This document shows positions 7,080 through 15,275 of a stretch of 21,625 nucleotides of DNA, piece after piece (position 1 is the stretch's first letter; each line of letters opens with the position of its first letter). Source of the DNA: JBLIAZ01 sp047632015. GTDB lineage: Bacteria; Bacteroidota; Bacteroidia; Flavobacteriales_C; GCA-002722245. The translations under genes and the position numbers were made by a program. The stretch is taken from the NCBI GenBank assembly GCA_047632015.1, contig JBLIBC010000015.1, positions 1-21,625 on the forward strand, given 5' to 3'. The notes under the pieces are model-generated. The model saw only the letters and a program-made list of their open reading frames with translations, had not been told where the DNA came from and did no database searches.

Positions 7080-9254
7080 TTAAATGTCAAATCCATAAAA
7101 TTTCAAGCCTTCGCATATTCCTGCTGAAGCATAATCGTTAGCCATAAACAGTTTTTTTCGTGGTTTTAAATGATGAAGTTCTTTGGACATGTTACCTACA
7201 ATGATTCCGTTTATTGGATCACGGAACATATCCATGTCATTTCCTGAATCACCACACGCGTATACGTTGTTCAGTGAAATACCCCATTTGTGACACAGAT
7301 ATAAAATGGCATTTCCTTTTGATGCTCTTTTAGGTAAAATATCCACAAATTTTAAATGAGAGGTAACCACATTTATATGATACCAATCATTGCCAATTAG
7401 TGCTTTTATTTCTTCCTCATCATAAAACTCAGGATCATAATAATATGACAGTTTTAATGGGTTTTGAGCATTGCTTTCTTGCAGTCTTAGCCACCTTAAA
7501 GGCTTTAACGTGTTCAGCATTTTTTCACGATCCCACTTGAAACTCAAGTGGTTTTGCCAATCTGTATCGATCAGTTCTTTTTTAGGTTCGTAGTATATTT
7601 CAGTTCCAACTGATGAAACGATTACGTCTACATCTAAATCATATTCGTCAATCACTTCTTTAATTAAGTCGAAATTCCTTCCTGATGCTAATCCAAAAGC
7701 AATATCCTTAGGCCTGTTTTTTAAGAATTCTTTTAGTTGATCTAAGCCGGGATTCTCAAATTTAGGTTCTATTAAAGTGCCATCGATATCAGTGATTATC
7801 AATTTTTTTGCTGATTTCAGTTTGTCATATTTGGCTTTTGGTATATTTAGCACGCTTCGCTTTTTTTCTGCCGTTGTATTCAAACTTGCTTGAACCCAAC
7901 TTATATATACTTGAGTGTGTGAGTTCCAAGAGTAATATTTTTTAGCATTGATGATCCCGTTATTGGAAAATCTTTTCCATATATCTTCATCAATTAATAT
8001 TTTCCTGATGGATTGTTTTATTTCAACAGAGTCAGTTGGGTCAACCAAGTAACCGTTATGGCATTTAGGTACAATTTCCGAAGGTCCTCCGTTTTTTGTT
8101 ATTACAACAGGTAGGCCTGTGCTCGCTGCCTCGATGGTTGTTAATCCAAAGTTCTCATGCAAAGCTAAGTTTACGAAAGTTCCTCTTTTCCCAGCTGAAT
8201 ATTGATATATCGCACCAACTTCGTTGTCAATATCGTGTTTTTTTGGAATAGCTAATTTCCCGTACAAATCATATTTGTCCATTAGTAACAATATGTCTGT
8301 TAAGACTTCCTTTTCAGCAAGTCCCATGTTGTTGATGTCCTTTCTAATACCTGCGAAAATCACAAGGTTAGCTAGCGCTTGAAGCTCCTTATCAGTGCCG
8401 TATGCGTCGATCAAACTATGTAGGTTTTTTCTTCGGTCAGGACGACTTAAAGCTAAGATGACGGGTTTGTTTGGGTTTGTTAAAAACTTCTCAATGTTTT
8501 CACCGACCCAGTACATGGTTTGAGCACTGTCATGGTCTTGTTCTTCACTTGAACTGACTTTATTCAAATAGTATGGTGCGTATTTTTCTAAAGCAATTCC
8601 AGGGGGTTGAACATGAAATTTTGCTTTATCGTAATTTTCATATTGCTCCCAGTCTCCAATTTCTAAATATGTAGAAGTAACGATGAATTCACTTAGTGCT
8701 AAACAGCTTTCTTCTGCTGCAATTCTTTTGTTGAACCTGAATTTTTTTTCAGCCTCTTCCTCAGTGAGACCCATGTCTCCTATCTTTTGCTTTTTTGCCA
8801 TACCCAGCGAATGGCCTGTGTGCGCAAAAGGAATGTTTAACTTGATAGACAGTTCCTTGGCTGCATATCCTGCATCAGCATAATGGGAGTGTAGCCAATG
8901 AGGTGTGATTTCGTGTCTTTTTATATGAATTAGAGCATTTTCTACGAACTCATCTAAATGGTCCCATAGGAGTTCTTTCATGATGTATTTTTCACCAGCA
9001 AAACTGATTCTTCTGATATCAAATTTATCATTGATGATTTCAATCTCTTCATTGTATTCAGATGAAACTTCTGGATCGTTGATTCGTCGCGTAAATAAGT
9101 GCACGTATTCTATCTCTTCACACTTAGATAAGTGCTCAGCAAGTTCATATACATATTTTGTTTGTCCTCCGTTGTCAGAGTCTCTTCCTATCTCTAATCC
9201 TGAACCTTTAACTAATCCGTGTAAGTTGATTAAATGAATCCTTACTTTTTTCAT
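7080..9254 (-). CDS. Bifunctional sucrose-phosphate synthase / sucrose-phosphate phosphatase
   Basis: A 724-residue two-domain enzyme. Residues 1 to about 465 form a GT4 GT-B glucosyltransferase of the SPS type: GGQTKY (29-34), LHSHYADAGY (121-130), HTGHS (145-149), SRPDRRKN (270-277) and the E-x7-E pair Glu367/Glu375 in ENFGLTTIE. Residues about 480-724 form a HAD phosphatase of the SPP type with all motifs: DIDGT with Asp489/Asp491, Ser524 in LASGR, Lys642/Lys646, and GDSGND (668-673). The first domain would join UDP- (or ADP-) glucose to fructose 6-phosphate; the second would release sucrose. Plant SPS carries a degenerate SPP-like domain, whereas this one appears intact, like the bifunctional cyanobacterial enzyme. 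No signal peptide. It heads a probable operon with the GH32-like gene and bshC. Confidence 0.9.
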   Translation of the reverse strand: MKKVRIHLINLHGLVKGSGLEIGRDSDNGGQTKYVYELAEHLSKCEEIEYVHLFTRRINDPEVSSEYNEEIEIINDKFDIRRISFAGEKYIMKELLWDHLDEFVENALIHIKRHEITPHWLHSHYADAGYAAKELSIKLNIPFAHTGHSLGMAKKQKIGDMGLTEEEAEKKFRFNKRIAAEESCLALSEFIVTSTYLEIGDWEQYENYDKAKFHVQPPGIALEKYAPYYLNKVSSSEEQDHDSAQTMYWVGENIEKFLTNPNKPVILALSRPDRRKNLHSLIDAYGTDKELQALANLVIFAGIRKDINNMGLAEKEVLTDILLLMDKYDLYGKLAIPKKHDIDNEVGAIYQYSAGKRGTFVNLALHENFGLTTIEAASTGLPVVITKNGGPSEIVPKCHNGYLVDPTDSVEIKQSIRKILIDEDIWKRFSNNGIINAKKYYSWNSHTQVYISWVQASLNTTAEKKRSVLNIPKAKYDKLKSAKKLIITDIDGTLIEPKFENPGLDQLKEFLKNRPKDIAFGLASGRNFDLIKEVIDEYDLDVDVIVSSVGTEIYYEPKKELIDTDWQNHLSFKWDREKMLNTLKPLRWLRLQESNAQNPLKLSYYYDPEFYDEEEIKALIGNDWYHINVVTSHLKFVDILPKRASKGNAILYLCHKWGISLNNVYACGDSGNDMDMFRDPINGIIVGNMSKELHHLKPRKKLFMANDYASAGICEGLKFYGFDI

Positions 9255-9472
9255 ATATGATTGTCTCGTTATGTATTGTTTTGGTGTCTACTGGTTTTCA
9301 AAAAAGTTAAACTGATTTTAAACAAGTTTTTACCATCAATTTCGTACTCTTCTAAAGTTACTAAATAAGGCTTACGCGGCAAAGGGATTAAGGTTTCACT
9401 TTAAGGGGTGTGATTTACATTACCATCAATGCTAATACGAAAGGATGTAGGTTGAACTTGTAAAAAGAGAAA
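9255..9472 (-). other. Intergenic region upstream of the SPS-SPP gene
   Basis: A 218-base stretch without a supported gene. It holds the promoter candidate at 9353-9383 and a 10-base direct repeat, taccatcaat, at 9331-9340 and 9421-9430, exactly 90 bases apart. The repeats flank the promoter, but with only two copies there is no strong case for an operator. No clear terminator hairpin was seen after the 77-residue gene. Confidence 0.4.
9353..9383 (-). promoter_or_regulatory. Promoter candidate for the SPS-GH32-bshC operon
   Basis: On the minus strand a TTTG (9383-9380) is followed after exactly 19 bases by TAACTTTA (9360-9353), one mismatch from TAnnTTTG. The Bacteroides consensus is TTTG-N19-TAnnTTTG, so element identity and spacing both fit. 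Transcription would start near 9346, leaving a leader of about 90 bases before the ATG at 9254. Confidence 0.55.
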
Positions 9473-9706
9473 TTAGCCAAGTAATTCAGCATGAATCAAC
9501 TCATCTAAAGTAATAGGGTAGGCAAGTTGTTTAAGTTCATCGCTGCTTTTTATTTTTGCTTTCATGTACTGAACCGCGCTGCTAAAAAAATATTTTTTAC
9601 TATCAGCTTGGTCTTCTTCCCAAACAATTCCAAATACTTCTTTGCCACTGCGTAAAATGAATTTGCAAGGCTTCTTTTCGTAATATTTGAAATTGAATTT
9701 TTCCAT
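9473..9706 (-). CDS. Small conserved-looking protein of unknown function
   Basis: A 77-residue cytoplasmic protein. It is unrecognised by name but looks like a genuine small gene: clean start and stop, Lys-rich, with a strand-like core (KFILRSGKEVFGIVWEED, residues about 15-32) that resembles a small SH3-like or Sm-like barrel, then a helix and a C-terminal ITLDELIHAELL segment. It lies between the gyrA terminator and the SPS-SPP promoter, on the same strand as both. A weak -7-like TACCTTTA (9771-9764, minus) is upstream, without a clear -33. The barrel idea is inference from the sequence pattern only. Confidence 0.65.
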   Translation of the reverse strand: MEKFNFKYYEKKPCKFILRSGKEVFGIVWEEDQADSKKYFFSSAVQYMKAKIKSSDELKQLAYPITLDELIHAELLG

Positions 9707-9788
9707 AGCTTTTCTAGTTTGTCATGAGTTACCTCATTAATATACGCTTGATATCTGTATTGGTAAAGGTAATTTTCATCTTAACTTT

Positions 9789-9837
9789 TAAACACCCTGT
9801 TCATATCTTTAGGTAGAATACCTTAGAAAGGTGTTTA
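9789..9837 (-). repeat. Nested inverted repeat upstream of the 77-residue gene
   Basis: TAAACACC (9789-9796) pairs with GGTGTTTA (9830-9837), an 8-base perfect inverted repeat. Inside it, AGGTA (9811-9815) and TACCT (9819-9823) form a second small stem with a GAA loop. There is no T tract after it in either direction. It could be a weak RNA structure in the leader of the 77-residue gene or a protein site; it lies immediately beyond the gyrA terminator. Confidence 0.35.
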
Positions 9838-9842
9838 GTCAA

Positions 9843-9870
9843 AAAAAGCAAGCCGTTAGGCTTGCTTTTT
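9843..9870 (-). terminator. Intrinsic terminator of gyrA
   Basis: A perfect 12-base-pair stem (9843-9854 with 9859-9870) with a four-base loop: minus strand GCAAGCC, loop TAAC, GGCTTGC, flanked by A and T runs. On the minus strand the stem is followed by a run of seven T, 33 bases past the gyrA stop codon at 9904. The A-rich left side also makes it usable from the plus strand, but no plus-strand gene ends here. Confidence 0.9.
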
Positions 9871-9903
9871 AAAAAGTTCATCGAAATATGTTTGTCGTTT
9901 AGT

Positions 9904-12453
9904 TTATTCTTCAGGATTGTTTTTTTCATCATGATTATCTTCAGAAGTTGGGGAATCGATATCCGAAGCTCCATCTTCATCTTCTTCATCGTTAGCAGGA
10001 ACTTTAGCAACAGCAGCAATACTGTCTTTTCCTTTCAAGTTGATAAGTTTAACACCTTGCGTGGCTCTTCCCATCACTCTCATTTTTGTAACTTCAAGAC
10101 GAATCGCAATTCCAGATATGTTAATGATCATCAAATCGTTTTCGTCTGTTACCGACTTTAACGCGATTAAATCACCAGTTTTCTCTGTGATGTTTAATGT
10201 TTTAACACCTTTTCCTCCTCTGTTTGTGATTCTGTATACAGCTTCACCGTCATCTGGATCATTTAAGTAAGTTCGTTTACCGTATCCATTCTTTGATACT
10301 ACTAATACGGTTTCTTTCGCTGGGTCTTCAATGCAAATCATTCCGATTACCTCATCCTTGTCATTAGGTAAAGTAATTCCTTTTACTCCAGTAGCGTTCC
10401 TTCCCATTGGACGAACCTTGCTTTCGTTAAATCTGATACATCTTCCAGATTTAATTGCCATCAATATCTCATTGCTTCCATTGGTTAATTTAGCCTCAAG
10501 TAATTGATCGTTTTCACGGATGTTAATTGCATTAATTCCATTTGTTCTTGGCCTAGAATATGCTTCAAGCGTTGTTTTTTTGATGACTCCATTTTTAGTA
10601 CACATCATAATGAAATTATTCTTAGTGTACTCTTCATCCTTAATGTCTTTCACGTTAATGTAAGCCATCACTCTATCATCACGCTCAATGTTTATCAAGT
10701 TTTGTATAGCTCTTCCCTTAGCAGTTTTATTTCCTTCCGGAATTTCAAATACCCTCATCCAGAAACACTTACCTTTTTCAGTAAAGATCAACAGCCAGTT
10801 GTGATTCGTAGCTACAAATAAATGTTCTAAGAAATCTTCATTTCTTGTTGCACTTCCTCGTGATCCAACGCCTCCTCTGGTTTGAGTTCGATATTCACTA
10901 AGCTCAGTTCTTTTTATGTATCCCAAATGAGAAATAGTAACTACTACTTCGTTATCAGGAATGATGTCTTCAATTCTAAAGTCTCCACCAGCTAAATTGA
11001 TTACTGATCTTCTTTCGTCGCCGTATTTTGCTTTAATTGCTACTAATTCGTCTTTGATGATTTCGAAACGTTTGCTTTCGTTTGCCAAAATAAATTCTAA
11101 CTCCTCAATTAGGGCCATAATTTCTTTGTATTCAGCTCTTAGCTTGCTTTGTTCAAGACCTGTCAAATGACGAAGTCTCATTTCAACAATTGCACGCGAT
11201 TGGATTTCTGACAAATCAAATCGTGTCATTAAATTCTCTCTAGCTTCGTCCGGGCTTTTTGACGCTCTAATTATTTTGATTACTTCATCAATGTTGTCAG
11301 ATGCTATGATTAATCCTTCAAGAATATGTGCTCTTTCTTGAGCTTTCTTTAAGTCGAACTGTGTTCTTCGTACAATTACTTCGTGTCTGTGTTCAACAAA
11401 ATAACTGATCAACTGCTTTAAGTTTAGCAACTGCGGTCTTCCTTTAACTAAACAGATGTTGTTAACCGAGAATGAAGACTGAAGAGCTGTGTACTTGTAG
11501 AGCTTGTTTAGTACGACATTTGTTATTGCATTGCTTTTTATTTCGTAAACAATTCTCATTCCGTTCCTGTCTGATTCATCTCTTAAATCAGATATCCCTT
11601 CAATTTTTTTATCGTTAACAAGCTCAGCGGTCTTCTTGATCATGTCCGCCTTGTTCACTTGGTATGGGATCTCGGTAACAATGATCCTTTCCTTACCGCT
11701 TGACATTACTTCAATCTCTGCTTTCGCTCTTAAAATAACTCGTCCACGTCCAGTCTCAAAAGCGTCTTTAACACCTTCGTGACCATAGATTGTTCCTCCG
11801 GTTGGGAAGTCAGGAGCTTTTACATGTTGCATTAGCTCAGGGATATCAATGTCGTTGTTGTCGATATATGCTACTGTTGCATCAATTACTTCACTTAAGT
11901 TGTGCGGAGGCATGTTGGTCGCCATTCCTACTGCAATTCCGGAAGCCCCATTTAATAGTAAGTTTGGTAAAACCGTCGGAAGGACAGTAGGTTCTTTTAG
12001 TGTATCGTCAAAGTTTAACGAGTAATCAACAGTCTCTTTGTCAATATCTCTAAGCATTTCTTCAGCAATCTTTTGAAGTTTTGCTTCGGTATATCTCATT
12101 GCTGCCGCGTTATCACCATCGACAGAGCCGTAGTTACCTTGACCATCAACAAGAGGGTATCTTAAGGACCAGGGTTGTGCCATTCTAACCATCGAGTCGT
12201 AAACTGATGTATCTCCATGTGGATGATACTTACCTAGCACTTCACCAACGATTCTTGCTGATTTTTTGTGTGCTTTATTTGAGTAGACACCTAATTCCAT
12301 CATTCCGTAAAGGACACGTCGGTGAACAGGCTTTAATCCATCACGTACATCTGGAAGTGCTCTGGAAACAATCACAGACATCGAGTAATCGATATATGCT
12401 GACTTCATTTGGTTTTCAATGTCAACTTGTATAATTTTTTCGCCTTCAGCCAT
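9904..12453 (-). CDS. gyrA: DNA gyrase subunit A
   Basis: GyrA cuts and rejoins DNA in the A2B2 gyrase, introducing negative supercoils with ATP. The 849-residue product starts MAEGEKIIQVDIE. The N-terminal breakage-reunion domain has the catalytic Tyr121 in AAMRYTEAK (E. coli Tyr122). The quinolone-determining segment reads HPHGDTSVYD (78-87), with Thr82 where E. coli has Ser83 and Asp86 where it has Asp87. The C-terminal DNA-wrapping propeller contains GyrA-box-like QTRGGVG (about 523-530) and TNRGGKG (743-749). A strongly acidic tail occupies roughly the last 30 residues, common in this phylum. The gene is divergent from clpC and closed by a strong terminator. ParC is unlikely given the complete set of GyrA-box-like propeller repeats and the tail. 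Confidence 0.96.
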   Translation of the reverse strand: MAEGEKIIQVDIENQMKSAYIDYSMSVIVSRALPDVRDGLKPVHRRVLYGMMELGVYSNKAHKKSARIVGEVLGKYHPHGDTSVYDSMVRMAQPWSLRYPLVDGQGNYGSVDGDNAAAMRYTEAKLQKIAEEMLRDIDKETVDYSLNFDDTLKEPTVLPTVLPNLLLNGASGIAVGMATNMPPHNLSEVIDATVAYIDNNDIDIPELMQHVKAPDFPTGGTIYGHEGVKDAFETGRGRVILRAKAEIEVMSSGKERIIVTEIPYQVNKADMIKKTAELVNDKKIEGISDLRDESDRNGMRIVYEIKSNAITNVVLNKLYKYTALQSSFSVNNICLVKGRPQLLNLKQLISYFVEHRHEVIVRRTQFDLKKAQERAHILEGLIIASDNIDEVIKIIRASKSPDEARENLMTRFDLSEIQSRAIVEMRLRHLTGLEQSKLRAEYKEIMALIEELEFILANESKRFEIIKDELVAIKAKYGDERRSVINLAGGDFRIEDIIPDNEVVVTISHLGYIKRTELSEYRTQTRGGVGSRGSATRNEDFLEHLFVATNHNWLLIFTEKGKCFWMRVFEIPEGNKTAKGRAIQNLINIERDDRVMAYINVKDIKDEEYTKNNFIMMCTKNGVIKKTTLEAYSRPRTNGINAINIRENDQLLEAKLTNGSNEILMAIKSGRCIRFNESKVRPMGRNATGVKGITLPNDKDEVIGMICIEDPAKETVLVVSKNGYGKRTYLNDPDDGEAVYRITNRGGKGVKTLNITEKTGDLIALKSVTDENDLMIINISGIAIRLEVTKMRVMGRATQGVKLINLKGKDSIAAVAKVPANDEEDEDGASDIDSPTSEDNHDEKNNPEE

Positions 12454-12553
12454 TATGAGATATGTATTTTTTTAATCGAATATATTTTTTGCTACTAACT
12501 ATTAAAAGTAATAAAAACTAGTGGACGATTTGAGGTGCTCGAACTTGATTTTC

Positions 12554-12638
12554 TAACAAAATTTTGTTAATATAAAAGAGGTTAAAATTTTGCTAAAAAC
12601 AAAGAAATGACGATATATTTGAGTAGGCAAAATTTTAG
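12554..12638. repeat. Three AAAATTTT-centred sites, one a 16-bp perfect palindrome
   Basis: TAACAAAATTTTGTTA at 12554-12569 is a perfect 16-base palindrome. Related cores recur at 12584-12591 (in TTAAAATTTTGC) and 12629-12636 (in GCAAAATTTTAGC); the last two share the 11-mer GCAAAATTTTA on opposite strands. The middle copy overlaps the clpC -33 TTTG and the third lies at the expected transcription start, so all are placed as operators would be. Centre spacings are 26 and 45 bases. AT-rich chance similarity is possible for the two shorter copies. Confidence 0.45.
12589..12621 (+). promoter_or_regulatory. clpC promoter
   Basis: TTTG at 12589-12592, a 21-base spacer, and TATATTTG at 12614-12621, a full TAnnTTTG match. 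Transcription would begin near 12628 and leave a leader of about 60 bases before the ATG at 12689. This is the house-keeping Bacteroidota type; no CIRCE or sigma-32-type element was seen. Confidence 0.6.
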
Positions 12639-12688
12639 CTTTAACACTTATAAGGCTATGTGCTTGATTTACTGATAAATCGCAAATT

Positions 12689-15244
12689 ATGGAAGCTAAA
12701 TTTTCACCAAGAGTAAAGGATGTAATTACGTATAGTCGTGAAGAAGCGTTAAGACTTGGTCATGATTACATTGGAGTTGAACATCTTTTTTTAGGGATTT
12801 TAAGAGAGGGAGAGGGGAACGCTGTAAAGATGTTGAAAAATTTGGAAGTGAACCTTTTGGAGCTTCGTAAAAACATTGAAACTGAAATTCAGAAATTATC
12901 TAAAGGTTTTACGCAGTCAGGAAACATTCCGTTAGTGAAACAAGCTGAACGAGCATTAAAAATAACTTATTTAGAAGCAAAGCTGTTTAAAAGCAATTTA
13001 ATAGGAACAGAACATTTATTATTGTCCATATTGAAGGACGACGACAATGTAGTTTCAAAAATACTAGAGAATTACGATATCGAATACGACACTATAAAAG
13101 AAGAAATGGACATGGTTGAAGATGAAATTGAAAATACACCACAAGCAGAATTCCCTGGAACTCCACCTGAAGATGAAGGTGATGGGCAAGAGTCTTTCTC
13201 AGGAAGTGCTGCAGGAATGAGTAAAAAACCTGGAGCTAGTAAATCTAAAACACCTGTACTAGATAATTTCGGAAGAGATTTAACTAAGATGGCAATTGAA
13301 GGTAAGTTGGACCCTATAGTGGGAAGAGAAAAAGAGATTGAAAGGGTTTGTCAAGTGCTTAGTCGACGAAAAAAGAATAACCCAATTTTGATTGGTGAGC
13401 CAGGTGTGGGCAAGAGTGCTATTGCGGAAGGCTTGGCTATTAAAATTGTAGAAAGAAAAGTGTCTAGAATTTTATTTGGAAAAAGAATTGTAAGTCTTGA
13501 TTTAGCGTCATTAGTAGCTGGCACAAAGTACAGAGGGCAATTTGAAGAGAGAATGAAGGCGGTGATGAATGAATTAGAAAAATCTCCTGATGTTATTTTA
13601 TTCATTGATGAAATTCATACCATTATTGGTGCGGGAGGAGCGTCAGGTTCATTGGATGCAGCGAACATGTTTAAGCCAGCTTTAGCGAGAGGTGAAATAC
13701 AATGTATTGGGGCTACGACTTTGGACGAGCACAGACAGCATATTGAAAAAGATGGTGCTTTAGAAAGAAGGTTTCAAAAAGTATTAGTTGAGCCAACATC
13801 TATTGAAGAGACTATCCAGATATTGCAGAACGCAAAAGGACGGTATGAAGAGCATCACAGTGTTAATTATACTCCTGAAGCAATTGAAGCTTGTGTTAAA
13901 TTAACTGCACGCTATATAACAGACAGGCATTTACCCGATAAGGCGATTGACGCATTGGATGAAGCTGGTTCAAGGGTTCATATTTCTAATATCAATGTTC
14001 CTCAAGAGATTTTAGACATCGAAAAAGGAATTGATGAAGTAAAGGAACGTAAAAACCAAGTGGTTAAAAGTCAGAAGTATGAAGAAGCTGCGAAGCTTCG
14101 AGACGAAGAGCGTCAGCTAACAGAGCGTTTAGAGGAAGCGAAAAACGCTTGGGAGGAGGAGATGAAAGATCACAGAGAAACTGTAACTGAAGAAGACGTT
14201 GCTGATGTAGTGGCTATGATTACTGGGATACCTACTAAAAGAATCGCTCAACAAGAAGGCGGTCGATTAGCAAAAATGGGAGATGATCTTGCAGGTAGAG
14301 TAATTGGTCAAGAGGAAGCGATAAAGAAGGTGGTTAAAGCAATTCAAAGGAACAGAGCAGGATTGAAGGATCCAAACAAACCAATTGGATCATTTATCTT
14401 TTTAGGTCCAACTGGAGTTGGAAAAACTCAATTAGCGAAGGAATTAGCAAAGTTCATGTTTGATAATGAAGAAGCGCTTATTAGGATTGACATGAGTGAA
14501 TACATGGAAAAGTTTGCTGTTTCTAGGTTAATTGGAGCTCCTCCAGGATACGTTGGATACGAAGAAGGTGGACAGTTAACAGAAAAAGTAAGAAGGAAGC
14601 CTTATTCCATAGTGTTGCTAGACGAAATTGAAAAAGCACACCCAGATGTTTTTAATTTATTGCTTCAAGCATTAGATGATGGTCATTTGACAGACAGTTT
14701 AGGGAGGGTCATTAATTTTAGAAATACAGTTATTATCATGACATCTAATATTGGAACGCGAAAACTGAAGGAATTTGGATCGGGTGTTGGTTTTCAAACT
14801 GCGGCTAAACTTGATGCGGCTGATGATTATGCAAAAGGTGTGATTACGGGAGCTCTAAAGAAATCGTTTGCTCCTGAGTTTTTGAATAGGATTGACGATG
14901 TAGTATTGTTTGACAGCTTATCCAAAGAAGATATATTCCAAATTATCGATTTAGAATTAGCTAAATTATTTGTGAGGGTAAATGAGTTGGGCTATAAAAT
15001 TAAACTTACCGAAACTGCAAAAAGTTTTATTGCGGAAAAAGGTTATGATGCTGAATATGGTGCTAGACCTCTAAAAAGGGCAATTCAAAAGTTAATCGAA
15101 GACCCTCTTGCTGAGGAGATTATCAATTCTAAAATTAACGAAGGAGATACAATTAGCATAGATTACTCAGAAGGGAGTGATGAGGTGAAATTGAAAATAG
15201 TAAAAGCTAGAAAAAAGAAAAACACGTCAGACGAGAAAAATTAA
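12689..15244 (+). CDS. clpC: ATP-dependent Clp protease ATP-binding subunit ClpC
   Basis: ClpC is an AAA+ unfoldase that forms hexamers and feeds misfolded or tagged proteins to ClpP. The 851-residue product has a double Clp N domain (1 to about 145), an acidic Gly/Ser-rich linker (about 150-190), AAA+ module 1 with Walker A GEPGVGKS (236-243) and Walker B with Asp307/Glu308, a UVR-type coiled-coil middle domain (about 452-487) that marks ClpC rather than ClpA or ClpB, and AAA+ module 2 with Walker A GPTGVGKT (573-580) and Walker B Asp645/Glu646. The ClpP-docking tripeptide is probably VGF (700-702). A Lys-rich tail follows. No signs of damage. The FKBP gene follows after 31 bases and may be co-transcribed. 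Confidence 0.96.
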   Translation: MEAKFSPRVKDVITYSREEALRLGHDYIGVEHLFLGILREGEGNAVKMLKNLEVNLLELRKNIETEIQKLSKGFTQSGNIPLVKQAERALKITYLEAKLFKSNLIGTEHLLLSILKDDDNVVSKILENYDIEYDTIKEEMDMVEDEIENTPQAEFPGTPPEDEGDGQESFSGSAAGMSKKPGASKSKTPVLDNFGRDLTKMAIEGKLDPIVGREKEIERVCQVLSRRKKNNPILIGEPGVGKSAIAEGLAIKIVERKVSRILFGKRIVSLDLASLVAGTKYRGQFEERMKAVMNELEKSPDVILFIDEIHTIIGAGGASGSLDAANMFKPALARGEIQCIGATTLDEHRQHIEKDGALERRFQKVLVEPTSIEETIQILQNAKGRYEEHHSVNYTPEAIEACVKLTARYITDRHLPDKAIDALDEAGSRVHISNINVPQEILDIEKGIDEVKERKNQVVKSQKYEEAAKLRDEERQLTERLEEAKNAWEEEMKDHRETVTEEDVADVVAMITGIPTKRIAQQEGGRLAKMGDDLAGRVIGQEEAIKKVVKAIQRNRAGLKDPNKPIGSFIFLGPTGVGKTQLAKELAKFMFDNEEALIRIDMSEYMEKFAVSRLIGAPPGYVGYEEGGQLTEKVRRKPYSIVLLDEIEKAHPDVFNLLLQALDDGHLTDSLGRVINFRNTVIIMTSNIGTRKLKEFGSGVGFQTAAKLDAADDYAKGVITGALKKSFAPEFLNRIDDVVLFDSLSKEDIFQIIDLELAKLFVRVNELGYKIKLTETAKSFIAEKGYDAEYGARPLKRAIQKLIEDPLAEEIINSKINEGDTISIDYSEGSDEVKLKIVKARKKKNTSDEKN

Positions 15245-15275
15245 TTTCATAAAGGCAGTCAGTTAGTCAAAGGTT

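Larger units (their letters stand above)
12454..12688. other. Divergent gyrA-clpC regulatory region
   Basis: A 235-base AT-rich region without a gene. It contains the clpC promoter (12589-12621) and three AAAATTTT-centred sites described separately. For gyrA the best minus-strand -7 candidate is TACTTTTA (12510-12503, one mismatch from TAnnTTTG), about 50 bases before its ATG, without a visible -33; this part is weak. Confidence 0.5.

Noticed and set aside
8683..9237. Two plus-strand frames within the SPS-SPP gene
   Set aside because: They are antisense to the conserved glucosyltransferase motifs and are explained by the reverse complement of the real frame.
9801..10161. Short frames on both strands over the 3' end of gyrA
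   Set aside because: They span the gyrA terminator hairpin and the acidic tail codons, have low-complexity products and no start signals.
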